This document shows positions 28,201-36,459 of a stretch of DNA of 64,000 nucleotides, in pieces. Origin of the DNA: an uncultured Aquimarina sp. (lineage in GTDB: Bacteria > Bacteroidota > Bacteroidia > Flavobacteriales > Flavobacteriaceae); contig CANMLS010000022.1 in NCBI GenBank assembly GCA_947498785.1, positions 1 through 64,000 on the forward strand, written 5' to 3'. The notes beneath the pieces are model-generated. The model did no database searches and was not told where the DNA came from. It saw nothing but the letters and a program-made list of their open reading frames with translations. Made by a program: the position numbers and the translations under genes. Each line of letters opens with the position of its first letter. Position 1 is the first letter of the stretch.

Positions 28201-29509
28201 TGCTCTACAATTCGAAAGTCAACTGTATGCCTCTGATGTTTGGTTTGATTGGGACAAATTTGAAAAAATATTGAATAATTTAATATCCAATGCCATAAAT
28301 TTCACCAACAACAATGGCAATATAGCTGTAAGACTCTATATTCCTAATGATAAACCAACCATGGAGATTAGAGGAGGAGAATTAATGTCTGAATACATCT
28401 GTATAGAAATCGAGGATGATGGTCAGGGAATACCTGTTGATCAATTGCCACATATTTTTGAACGATTCTACCAAGTAAATAAAACCAATGACACCTCTCC
28501 AAAATCTGGATCAGGAATTGGTTTGGCCATCACCAAGGATTTAATGGATTTACATTATGGAAGTATTGAGGTTCATTCTAAAATAGGTGAAGGAACCTGC
28601 TTTACTTTAAAACTACCCCTTGGAAGTGCTCATTTGTTAGCAGAAGAAATTGTAACATTTTCAGAGTCTGAAAAAAAACCTGAAGAAGAGATCGTCAATG
28701 TTCAGCCGATACCCGTTGAACAACCACAAAATAAAATCAACGACAAGAGAAAATCTGTACTGGTAGTAGATGATAATGAAGACATTAGAGCTTTGGTAAA
28801 AAATGGTTTACAAAAAAAGTACTCCGTTTTGGAAGCCAGTACTGGCAAACGTGCTTTAAAAATTGTTTTGCAGGAATTACCTCAACTCATCATAAGTGAT
28901 GTCCTCATGCCCGAAATGGATGGAATTGATTTTTGCCATCAACTGAAATCTAATATTAGAACCAAACATATTCCTATAATTTTGCTTACCGCATTGAATT
29001 CTGTAGAACATAGAATCAAGGGAATTGAATCTGGAGCGGACGCTTACATTCCTAAACCGTTTAAAATGAAACTTTTATCGATAACAACCGATAAACTCAT
29101 AGAATCAAGAGAATCTATGCGTTTGCGTTTTCAGACAGAAGAGCAATTAACGCCAAAAGAAGTTATTCTTGATTCTGAGGATGAGAAATTTTTAGGAAAG
29201 ATTATGGAATTCATGGAAGAACATATGAGTGATGAAAATTATTGGATCGAGCAATTGGTTATCGACATGAACACAAGTAGGTCAACTTTTTTCAGAAGGT
29301 TAAAAAAACTCACAGGCCAACCGCCAAATGACTTTATTCGAATGATTCGTTTAAAACGTGCAGCACAACTATTAGAACAAGGAGAATTGAATATTGCGGA
29401 AGTTAGTTATCAAGTAGGTTTTAACGACCCAAACTATTTTGGAAAGTGCTTTCGAAAACTATACGGAGAGCCTCCATCTCGCTACATATCAAAAACGGAA
29501 GCTAAGTAA
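25274..29509 (+). CDS. Hybrid two-component sensor-regulator (HTCS) of the susCD locus
   Basis: The ATG at 25274 gives a 1411-residue protein with a signal-anchor start; a TTG at 25250 would add eight residues. A periplasmic Reg_prop two-propeller domain covers about residues 30-720 (repeated NLWVGT/GNIWIGT-type motifs), then a Y_Y_Y domain (about 760-828) and a membrane helix (about 832-857). HisKA has its His at about 889 (NISHDFKTPI); HATPase covers about 985-1125 (N box NNLISNAINF, GSGIGLAI). The receiver has its Asp at about 1209 (ISDVLMPEMDG), and the AraC HTH spans about 1310-1405 (FIRMIRLKRAAQLL, GFNDPNYFGKCFRK). All catalytic residues are present. It senses a periplasmic ligand and activates its locus. 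Confidence 0.95.
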   Translation: MSKVIKFYLRVLCLFGPLLFCITSFAQSPDLKFEHFIDDKGLSQNSVMNVLQDKEGYLWMATPNGLYKYDGKNFTIHRHEPNNPNSLINNSVFELEMDISGNILIGTGRGLSRFNQITQTFSTFPIILKDQRISAIYPEKDGSLWVGTLHSGLYHFKSTDKIGDRPDHYFHQPQNPSSIKSNQIHSITKDNDGNLWVGTINGLSKMHKDHNKGFVHFNALKESVKSLFLDKKGRLWIGLEGLLLIVIENPNSFNTPEQTNFKQYKFHAEQMDTAKYGGLIAINQGSDGNLWLGIYGLGLYWFNPETGKYKLYSPDPLKTQSLSSTNVETIFIDCFNVLWVGTEEGGLNKCDLGKKDIAFLKKKVMSKNSLSNSSVNAIIEGEKKSIWVGTENGLNNVSFIQDNFEQPTFRHYYLNNKLNNSEQTVQQPIWSILKDKDNDYWLGSTDGITQMTIDPKTKKAIFIQTKFNDVIEVFSSLEDSKGTLWFGSFVDGLIKWKKKKLPNSESFDFSTAEYYLPDQNDKHSISGKEISCLYEDSKGNIWIGTLQGGLNMMIPGKDGQPDTFVSYQHDPDNPNTLSHYSVFSIHEDKNGNYWIGTFGGGLNKMTFSNTPGKSPCFEHYTEEDGLANDAIYGILEDENGKLWISTDDGISCFDPKTNTFKNLNKEDGLQSSNYRKNAYFKNSDGYLFFGGLRGLNIFHPDKLKDNTIPAIPKITSFKIKNETVMVGQEFNGRIILDRSLSKLKEEKIKLKHDESVLTFEFAALHYAAPEKNKYIYKLVGFDEDWHDSKEASFAHYTNLSPGEYTFKVKASNNDGVWSESPASIKFRISPPFWLTGWAYLLYTYLLAMFFLGIQSYFHLKAKERTAIKVQNEIEKANKLKLQFFTNISHDFKTPITLIMNPLEDILDNSDIKKPLRKKLSIMQRNADYLLRLVNQLMEFRKIEVGETKLVATKSNIVHFVREITFSFKALAKKKNIALQFESQLYASDVWFDWDKFEKILNNLISNAINFTNNNGNIAVRLYIPNDKPTMEIRGGELMSEYICIEIEDDGQGIPVDQLPHIFERFYQVNKTNDTSPKSGSGIGLAITKDLMDLHYGSIEVHSKIGEGTCFTLKLPLGSAHLLAEEIVTFSESEKKPEEEIVNVQPIPVEQPQNKINDKRKSVLVVDDNEDIRALVKNGLQKKYSVLEASTGKRALKIVLQELPQLIISDVLMPEMDGIDFCHQLKSNIRTKHIPIILLTALNSVEHRIKGIESGADAYIPKPFKMKLLSITTDKLIESRESMRLRFQTEEQLTPKEVILDSEDEKFLGKIMEFMEEHMSDENYWIEQLVIDMNTSRSTFFRRLKKLTGQPPNDFIRMIRLKRAAQLLEQGELNIAEVSYQVGFNDPNYFGKCFRKLYGEPPSRYISKTEAK

Positions 29510-29699
29510 TCACTATTTAAAATTTGAACTATTTTAAAAGAATTCAAAAGCTACATCAATAGTACAATTAATTTTACAGAAATGATTTCAACTTTTTTTT
29601 GTTCGCTATAAAAACATCCTTTTTTACTAAAATCAAAAAAGTTTAAACCTCTTCATTATCTTTAGAAAAACATTGAGACCCTAGAGTAAACTGATTCTA

Positions 29700-30377
29700 T
29701 TAATATCTAATACGTTTTAAGAAATTGTTCTTATATGTTTTTCCGATCGGTATTATTATATCCTGTATAAAAACCTGATTTCCCAAGACTTTTTCGATCT
29801 TATCCATATTGATAATGTAAGAGCGATGTATTCTAACAAAATTAGAATTATGCAATTTTTCTTCCCAATTTCTAAGACTATCTAAAACCAAAATACTTTT
29901 ATCTTTTGTAACTACTTCTACATAATCCACTTCTGATTTTAAAAAAACAATATCATCAACATTCACTTTATAAATAGCTTTATCTGCGTAGATAAAGAGT
30001 TGTTTTGTATTCTCGTTATTCTCCTGTGCTTTTGTAACCTGCAACCTATTTACAGCTTTAAAAAACCGTTCATAAGAAAAAGGTTTTACCAGGTAATCAA
30101 CAACTGCTTCTTCAAAAGCTTCAACTGCATAATCTGGATATGCGGTAGTGATAATGACTTTAGGTGGATTTGATAATGTTCTTAAAAAGGATAAACCATT
30201 CAATTCTGGAAGTTGAATATCCAAAAACAAAAAATCTGCTTCATCTAACTCTTGTGATGGCACATCCAATCCACTTTCATATATCCCCAAACAGTTCACA
30301 AAAGGAGTTTTATCAACATAATTTTGCAAAACCTCCTGCGCTCCATGTTCGTCTTCTATAATTAAACAATGTATCAT
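29700..30377 (-). CDS. LytTR-family response regulator
   Basis: The 225-residue protein has a receiver domain at about 1-120, with DFLFLDIQLPELNG carrying the phosphorylation Asp near residue 54 and the Lys in DYLVKPFSYERF. A LytTR DNA-binding domain covers about 130-223 (YVEVVTKDKSILVLDSL, NFVRIHRSYIINMDKIEKV). Its start codon overlaps the stop of the upstream sensor kinase by 4 bp (ATGA type), so the two are translationally coupled. It is convergent with the HTCS gene. The targets are unknown, though the outer-membrane receptor at 31597-33924 is the nearest candidate. Confidence 0.92.
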   Translation of the reverse strand: MIHCLIIEDEHGAQEVLQNYVDKTPFVNCLGIYESGLDVPSQELDEADFLFLDIQLPELNGLSFLRTLSNPPKVIITTAYPDYAVEAFEEAVVDYLVKPFSYERFFKAVNRLQVTKAQENNENTKQLFIYADKAIYKVNVDDIVFLKSEVDYVEVVTKDKSILVLDSLRNWEEKLHNSNFVRIHRSYIINMDKIEKVLGNQVFIQDIIIPIGKTYKNNFLKRIRY

Positions 30378-31402
30378 AATGAAATCGTAAGTATCACTCT
30401 AAATAAATTTTCTTCTTTTTTAATCTGTAATTGATGCCGCTCTGGATATAACAGTTGTAATCTTTTTTGTGTGTTCTTTATTCCAATACCACTTTCTTGC
30501 CAATTGATTTCAATCTCTTGTTTTTCATTTTCATTATATGGATTCTCGCAATAAAAAGAAAACTGGTTACCTTTTAACACTGCCTTAATTTTTACAGGAT
30601 GGTTTTTACCCTTCAAAATACTTGTATACTTAAATGCATTTTCTACAAAAGGAATTAATAGTAATGGTGCAATTTCTTTTTTCGCATTATCGATCTTACT
30701 CAAAAAATTAACTTCTATCTTAGTAGATAATCGCTCTTCTTGCAAACTAATATAGCCCTTTATATGATCAATTTCCTGATCAAGAGACACACTCTCTTTT
30801 TGTCCTTCGTGCAATACATATCTAAAACTATTTGAGAGTTTTAAAATTAAATCAGGAGTTTTGTCATCTCCTTTTAATGCGTTTGAGTAAATATTATTAA
30901 GTGTATTAAACAAAAAATGTGGGTTTACTTGTGCTTTTAAAGCTTTAAGTTCTGCTTGTTGTTTTTCTTGCATTGTAGTATCTAACTCTAGTTGTTTTGC
31001 ATATAATTTCTTTACAGAATGCAAAGCAAAAAAAACTAAGCTAAAAAATAAATATGTTACCAAGCTAGAAGTTATAGATCTCCAACGATGATGCTCATGT
31101 CCTTCTTCTGGATGAAAAAAGGTATCTGTATGATAATGAATCAAAGCATTACAAATAAAAAAAAACAACACCAAAAGAATAAATTTTCTCTTATTACTTA
31201 ATGAAAAGAACCACAAATACATCATATATGTGGGAATCATATTGAATAATAGTGCAACCAATTCATGCATAAAACTCATGGGGTACCCTCCTTCTCTCCC
31301 CATGTATTTTACATATGGAAAAAAAAGTACCATTCCCCAAAAGAACAAATGCAATAAAGGCTCTGTCTTTTTCAGTTTTAGATACATAGTATTATTATTC
31401 AT
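30374..31402 (-). CDS. LytS-type sensor histidine kinase with His-rich loop
   Basis: The 342-residue protein has four predicted membrane helices within residues 18-128. The kinase segment has QVNPHFLFNTLNNIYSNAL, with the His near residue 162, and an ATPase region (PLLLIPFVENAFKY near 245, GIGIKNTQKRLQLLY near 310). The loop between helices 3 and 4 contains His at 89, 91, 97, 102, 104 and 105, with Glu 99, 100 and 103 nearby. With a cytoplasmic kinase this loop faces the periplasm and could bind a metal. It partners the overlapping LytTR regulator. Confidence 0.9.
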   Translation of the reverse strand: MNNNTMYLKLKKTEPLLHLFFWGMVLFFPYVKYMGREGGYPMSFMHELVALLFNMIPTYMMYLWFFSLSNKRKFILLVLFFFICNALIHYHTDTFFHPEEGHEHHRWRSITSSLVTYLFFSLVFFALHSVKKLYAKQLELDTTMQEKQQAELKALKAQVNPHFLFNTLNNIYSNALKGDDKTPDLILKLSNSFRYVLHEGQKESVSLDQEIDHIKGYISLQEERLSTKIEVNFLSKIDNAKKEIAPLLLIPFVENAFKYTSILKGKNHPVKIKAVLKGNQFSFYCENPYNENEKQEIEINWQESGIGIKNTQKRLQLLYPERHQLQIKKEENLFRVILTISL

Positions 31403-31596
31403 ATAAGAGTACTAATTTATTGTTTTTATTGATGCCCTTGCCAGAATAGTTTTTCTTTGGTCACAGTACCGCTTATTCTAAAAATCATATGCCCTCCTAT
31501 AAGTGATAAAAAGTGTCTTCGTGTTCGAAAACAGCAATATCGTTAATAGAAAAGAAAAGATTTGGGTCACGTACGTTTTGCCATTTTTCAAATTTT

Positions 31597-33924
31597 TTAA
31601 TTATTAGAATCATTATGTCTATATTCTCTTTCTTTCCTACTTCTTTCTTTATTTTTATTTTTGAAAAGCGAATAATTAAGGCCAAAAAGAAATCCAAGAG
31701 TTTGCGATTGAAACTTCCATACGGTACGTTGATTAAACTCTGTTGTATATGTATTTCTTTTCATCAAATTATTATCCAATATATCAATAACTCTAAGGTT
31801 AGCTGTCAGTTTATTTTTTAGAAATTTTGCTCTTAACGCCCAGTCTACTCTATGTCTTGACTTAACAAAATTAAAAGTGTTTTGTCGTTTGGGGGTATGT
31901 CGATATGTGATATCTGTACTGATCTTTTTAGTAATTTTAAATGTATTTTTTAATTGTAGATTTGATGAGTATAATTCATCCCATGTAACCAGATTATTAT
32001 CATCTATTACGGTATAATAATAGTTACCAGTAAGGGCAGTGTCCCAAAATTTAGCAAATTTATATTTTATTGTGGTTTCGACACCAAAAGAATGATTTAG
32101 TCCTATATTTTGAAATGAGATTACCTGTACATCATTGTCCTCAATATCATTTACCCAAAGGATTACATCTTTCCTATACCGATAAAATGTTGCCACAGAC
32201 CAATTTATTTTTTCGCCATTATTTTGATAATTCAATTCAATATTATCACTTGATTCTGGCTTTAATTCTGGATTACCATCAAACCTGAAGAAGGGATTTC
32301 CTAACTGAAAAGGGTTGATGTGATGTAAATTAGGGCGAGAGACTCGCTTACTATATCCTAAACCTATTGTATTATCTTCAGTAAACTTATAGGAAAGATG
32401 TATTGATGGAAAAAAGTTAGAAAAATCCAAATCTGTTGTTGATAAATTCAACGTGTTTTGAGATGTTGAAGAAAAATCTTCATATCTCAACCCTACTTGC
32501 CAGTCTAATTTTGGAGTACTAAATTTTGCAAGTCCATAAACACCTAACAATTCTTCCTCATAATCAAATGTATTTAGTGTTCCAGTAGTGTTATTTGCTC
32601 TAAAAAACTGTTGGTTTTTTGTATTACTTTTATTCCAGGAACCTCCCATTTCTATTTGAAGTTTTTCTGAAATCGGTAAAACGTGGTCCAATGAGATTGC
32701 ATGGATTATATTATCCTCTTCTATAATTTGATCAAACAAAAAAATAGTATCTTCAAAATCAAAAGCAGGATACCCATTATTATTATCATTAAGATTATAA
32801 TCAACCTCTAGAAAATGTCCTTCTTTACTAAACCTTCTTCGATAATTAGCATTAAAAACCGAAGTAAAATGCAAATGTTCTGAGTTACGCGTATACACAA
32901 AATCATCACGATCGGTAACATTAAAATATTGAGAATTATTATAAAAACTGTGATAATCATCAGTATAATCAAAACCTATCGAGAACTCATTATATTCATC
33001 TATAAAAAAATCCAATCCTACTGTTCCTTTTCTAACAAGGCCGTTAAAATCATGAGGTGTAAAAATGCTTTGGGTATTACCATTCATAAAAGTTCGATCG
33101 ATAGTTTGCTTATTATCCATTTCTCGTCCAGATTGTGAAGCATTAAATCTTAGATTTACAAAAGATAGATTATAGTTACCATCAATTCCGTAGCTATAAC
33201 GTTTTGTTCCTACAGAACTGTTGAGATTAAGATTTAATCCCGTATTCAAACTTCTCTTTAGAATTACATTGATTACACCAGACAGCCCATCTGCTTGATA
33301 TTTTACTGATGGAGAAGTGATAATTTCTACACTTTTAATAGTAGATGACGGAATTTGTTCTAATAGTTCTACAGCATCCAAAGAAGATGGTTTCCCATTG
33401 ACTAATAACCTCACATTATCACTTCCTCGTAAAGATATACTACCTGTTCCCAGGTCTGTTTGGATATCAACTATTTGATCAAAGGCTTCGAGTGCCGTGG
33501 TTCCTGATTGTTGTATATCTGCTCCAATATCAATAATCTTCCTATCAATTTTGAGCTGTGTAGTTGTTCGCCCAGCCTCTACCACTACCTCCTCGAGATT
33601 GCTCACTGTTGATTTTAATCCAATTAAGATATTAGTATAGTCTTCAATTTCAGAAAGCTGTTTCGCAAAGTTTTCATAACCGATAAAACTAATTTCAAAA
33701 TATGTAAATGGCTTATTCGTTTTTAATTGAAACTGTCCTCTATCATTTGTCGAAACCCCATCTACTAATTCATTTTTATCAGTATACGCTGCAATTGTTG
33801 CAAAAGGAATTACTTCTTGAGTTACCATATCTATTACTGTACCTCTAAAAATCTTGATCTCTTGACTGGTCGCAATTAACGATCCAATGAAGAAAAAAAA
33901 CATAAAAATTATTGTTCGTATCAT
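31597..33924 (-). CDS. Outer-membrane beta-barrel receptor with carboxypeptidase-like N-domain
   Basis: The 775-residue protein has a signal peptide (about 1-20), a carboxypeptidase-regulatory-like domain (about 22-105; GTVIDMVTQEVIPFATIAAY) and a plug domain at about 128-225 (ISLRGSDNVRLLVNGKPSSL, SVEIITSPSVKYQADGLSGV). A beta-barrel of the OMP_b-brl_3 type follows to the C-terminus. Such proteins are TonB-dependent-receptor relatives, and the ligand is unknown. It sits upstream of lytS/lytR on the same strand with a 194-bp gap and is divergent from the next TonB receptor. Confidence 0.88.
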   Translation of the reverse strand: MIRTIIFMFFFFIGSLIATSQEIKIFRGTVIDMVTQEVIPFATIAAYTDKNELVDGVSTNDRGQFQLKTNKPFTYFEISFIGYENFAKQLSEIEDYTNILIGLKSTVSNLEEVVVEAGRTTTQLKIDRKIIDIGADIQQSGTTALEAFDQIVDIQTDLGTGSISLRGSDNVRLLVNGKPSSLDAVELLEQIPSSTIKSVEIITSPSVKYQADGLSGVINVILKRSLNTGLNLNLNSSVGTKRYSYGIDGNYNLSFVNLRFNASQSGREMDNKQTIDRTFMNGNTQSIFTPHDFNGLVRKGTVGLDFFIDEYNEFSIGFDYTDDYHSFYNNSQYFNVTDRDDFVYTRNSEHLHFTSVFNANYRRRFSKEGHFLEVDYNLNDNNNGYPAFDFEDTIFLFDQIIEEDNIIHAISLDHVLPISEKLQIEMGGSWNKSNTKNQQFFRANNTTGTLNTFDYEEELLGVYGLAKFSTPKLDWQVGLRYEDFSSTSQNTLNLSTTDLDFSNFFPSIHLSYKFTEDNTIGLGYSKRVSRPNLHHINPFQLGNPFFRFDGNPELKPESSDNIELNYQNNGEKINWSVATFYRYRKDVILWVNDIEDNDVQVISFQNIGLNHSFGVETTIKYKFAKFWDTALTGNYYYTVIDDNNLVTWDELYSSNLQLKNTFKITKKISTDITYRHTPKRQNTFNFVKSRHRVDWALRAKFLKNKLTANLRVIDILDNNLMKRNTYTTEFNQRTVWKFQSQTLGFLFGLNYSLFKNKNKERSRKEREYRHNDSNN

Positions 33925-33934
33925 TTTTTTTGAA

Positions 33935-33948
33935 TTTGATATATCAAA
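33935..33948. promoter_or_regulatory. Perfect 14-bp palindrome next to the receptor start
   Basis: TTTGATATATCAAA at 33935-33948 is its own reverse complement and ends 10 bp before the ATG of the leftward outer-membrane receptor. It lies in the 194-bp region between two divergent receptor genes. The position suits a repressor or activator site overlapping the leader. Chance palindromes in AT-rich DNA are possible. Confidence 0.35.
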
Positions 33949-34118
33949 AGTGATACTCTTATGCTTTCTAAGAAATTTTAATCTGTGAACGTCCTTTCTT
34001 TCTCTGTTAACGATATAACTCTTAAATTTTAAAAAGGTATTTAGTAAAATTCATTAACACAATCATGTTTTTTAAAAGCATTTATCTTTAGTTTACGATA
34101 TTTGAACAAAAACAAATC

Positions 34119-36419
34119 TTGAAAAGAATATTTTTATTGCTAATACTTGTTTGTAGTTTTTCTGCTTACTCGCAACTCAATGTTACCGGAACCGTAATTG
34201 ATAGTTCAAATAACCTGCCCATAGAAAATGCTAAGGTTCTTGACGTCGGAAGTAATATCAGTATTTTAACTGATGTGAACGGAAAATTTTCTATAAAAGC
34301 TTTAGGTAAAATCGAATTTTCTAAAGAAGGGTATGCTGGAGTTTACATACTGATCAACAAAGACAATTATAGTAAAGATAAACATATAGAGATAACATTA
34401 TCCCCCATTACAGAATTAACACAGGTATTAATTGAAGACTATTTTCGTCCGCAACCACATAAATATGCAACAGATGCTGTTTCTACTATCACTGCAAATG
34501 ATATTAACCGAGGAAATCCGATAGAATCACACCCTGTTCTAAATCGTGTGGCGGGTGTTTTTATGCAAAACGGAACGCTAAACACCAATCGTATCACAAT
34601 TAGAGGAATTGGTGCCCGAAATTTATTTGGTACTGCAAATATTAGAGCTTACTTTGGAGATATCCCTTTAACCGATGGAAATGGAGAATCCTCAATAGAA
34701 GATTTAGAACTCGGAACTGTATCTCAAATTGAAATTCATAAAGGGCCTTCATCTAGTAGCTTTGGTGTTGGGTTGGGTGGAGCTCTACTATTTAAACCCG
34801 AATATGCAGAAGAAAACACGACACAAGGTCAATTAACTACATCATTTGGGAGCTATGGACTAAGACGAATTCTTGCTAGAGCTTCTACATCTGCGAAGAA
34901 TTCAAATATTATTGTACTCTATAGTAATAACCATACTGATGGTTATCGAGAGAATAATGAATATGATCGAAATACAATAACGCTTGCCTCTGATTTTGAT
35001 TTAGGAGAAAAAGATAGCTTTTCTATATTAGGAAGCTATGTCGATCTCAAAGCAGGCATTCCTAGTTCCTTAAATCAGGAAGATTTTGATAATAATCCAA
35101 GGCAAGCTGCTTTTACATGGGGAAGAGCTCAAGGTTTTGAAGACATAAATTATGGAGTTTTAGGCCTAACTTGGAAACATCGTTTCAATGAAAAAATAGC
35201 CAATAACACCAGTTTATTTACTTCTTTTAGAAATAATGATGAACCCAGACCATTTAACATCCTTAAAGAAAATACAAATAGCTTTGGTATTAGAAGTAGA
35301 ATTTTAGGCACGCATCTCATCGCTAAAAAGAAACTGAATTGGACTATAGGCGGAGAATTATTTTTTGAAAGTTATACTGGTAAGACTTTTCAAAATCTTT
35401 ATGAAGATTTCCCCATCGGAACAGGTAGTGTACAAGGCGAACAACTTTCTGATCTTGATGAAAAACGATATTATTACAACCTGTTTGGCGAAGCTAATTA
35501 TGAGATTAATAAAAAACTTAGATTTAATGCCGGGGTACATCTTAATCAAACCTCTTTTGATATTGAAGATCAATTTTTATCAGATGAAGAAGATAATTCT
35601 GGAGAATTTGATTTCGACCCTATACTATCCCCAAAAATTGGTATAAACTATAATCTAAACTACAACTTTACTTTTTACGGTACTATTGCTCATGGCTTCT
35701 CCACCCCTACCTCATCAGAAACATTATTGCCCAATGGTATTTTTAATCCAAATATAAAGCCTGAAATAGGTTGGAATTATGAAATCGGAACACGTTACAA
35801 ACTGCTTAATGACAGATTATACGGCTCCTTATCTTTCTATACGCTTAGAGCCAGAGATTTGTTAGTCTCCAGAAGAACCATAGATGATAATTTCTTTGCA
35901 ATTAATGCAGGTAAAACCACTCATAATGGTGCCGAATTAGAATTAAATTTCACTATTGTCAGATTAAATCATAGTGAAAAAGCTCTAAATTTCTTTTTCA
36001 ACACATCTATTTATGATCATAAATTTGAGGATTTCATTGATCTTGATAGTAATTTTTCTGGTAATGATCTTACTGGTGTTCCTTCAGAAGTTACCAATTC
36101 TGGAATCGAGTTTATTGTTAAAAAAGGGTTTTATGGTAATCTTAATTTTCAAACTGTTGGCAAAATTCCTGCTAATGACGCCAATACTACATTTAGTAAA
36201 AACTATGAATTATTACATGGTAAAATAGGATTTAAAAATAGTATTAGTAATCACTTCAATTATGATCTGTTTTTAGGTGTAAATAATATTTTAGACACCG
36301 ACTATGCATCTCAATTACAGATTAACGCAAGAGGTTTTGGAGGTAACGCTCCAAGGTATTTTTACCCAGGCTTACCTTTTAATATCTATGGAGGGATTAA
36401 CATGAATTATAGATTATAA
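34119..36419 (+). CDS. TonB-dependent receptor, first gene of a PQQ-dehydrogenase/cytochrome set
   Basis: The frame starts at a TTG (34119), and the signal peptide KRIFLLLILVCSFSAYSQ begins immediately after it, so TTG is the likely start. The 766-residue protein has a short carboxypeptidase-like domain (about 22-100) and a plug at about 120-235 (RITIRGIGARNLFGTANIRA, QIEIHKGPSSSSFGVGLGGA). The barrel ends in YGGINMNYRL. It is not SusC-type: the plug and length fit siderophore/cofactor-type receptors. The next gene, a PQQ-type sugar dehydrogenase, starts 41 bp after its stop, so a cofactor or sugar ligand is plausible but unproven. Confidence 0.88.
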   Translation: MKRIFLLLILVCSFSAYSQLNVTGTVIDSSNNLPIENAKVLDVGSNISILTDVNGKFSIKALGKIEFSKEGYAGVYILINKDNYSKDKHIEITLSPITELTQVLIEDYFRPQPHKYATDAVSTITANDINRGNPIESHPVLNRVAGVFMQNGTLNTNRITIRGIGARNLFGTANIRAYFGDIPLTDGNGESSIEDLELGTVSQIEIHKGPSSSSFGVGLGGALLFKPEYAEENTTQGQLTTSFGSYGLRRILARASTSAKNSNIIVLYSNNHTDGYRENNEYDRNTITLASDFDLGEKDSFSILGSYVDLKAGIPSSLNQEDFDNNPRQAAFTWGRAQGFEDINYGVLGLTWKHRFNEKIANNTSLFTSFRNNDEPRPFNILKENTNSFGIRSRILGTHLIAKKKLNWTIGGELFFESYTGKTFQNLYEDFPIGTGSVQGEQLSDLDEKRYYYNLFGEANYEINKKLRFNAGVHLNQTSFDIEDQFLSDEEDNSGEFDFDPILSPKIGINYNLNYNFTFYGTIAHGFSTPTSSETLLPNGIFNPNIKPEIGWNYEIGTRYKLLNDRLYGSLSFYTLRARDLLVSRRTIDDNFFAINAGKTTHNGAELELNFTIVRLNHSEKALNFFFNTSIYDHKFEDFIDLDSNFSGNDLTGVPSEVTNSGIEFIVKKGFYGNLNFQTVGKIPANDANTTFSKNYELLHGKIGFKNSISNHFNYDLFLGVNNILDTDYASQLQINARGFGGNAPRYFYPGLPFNIYGGINMNYRL

Positions 36420-36459
36420 CAATATTTCTTTGTATTTTTCTAAAGTAAACATCTCATTT

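Noticed and set aside
31403-31596. Small minus-strand frame at 31497-31697
   Set aside because: It mostly overlaps the 3' end of the receptor gene and has no start signal or recognised motif.
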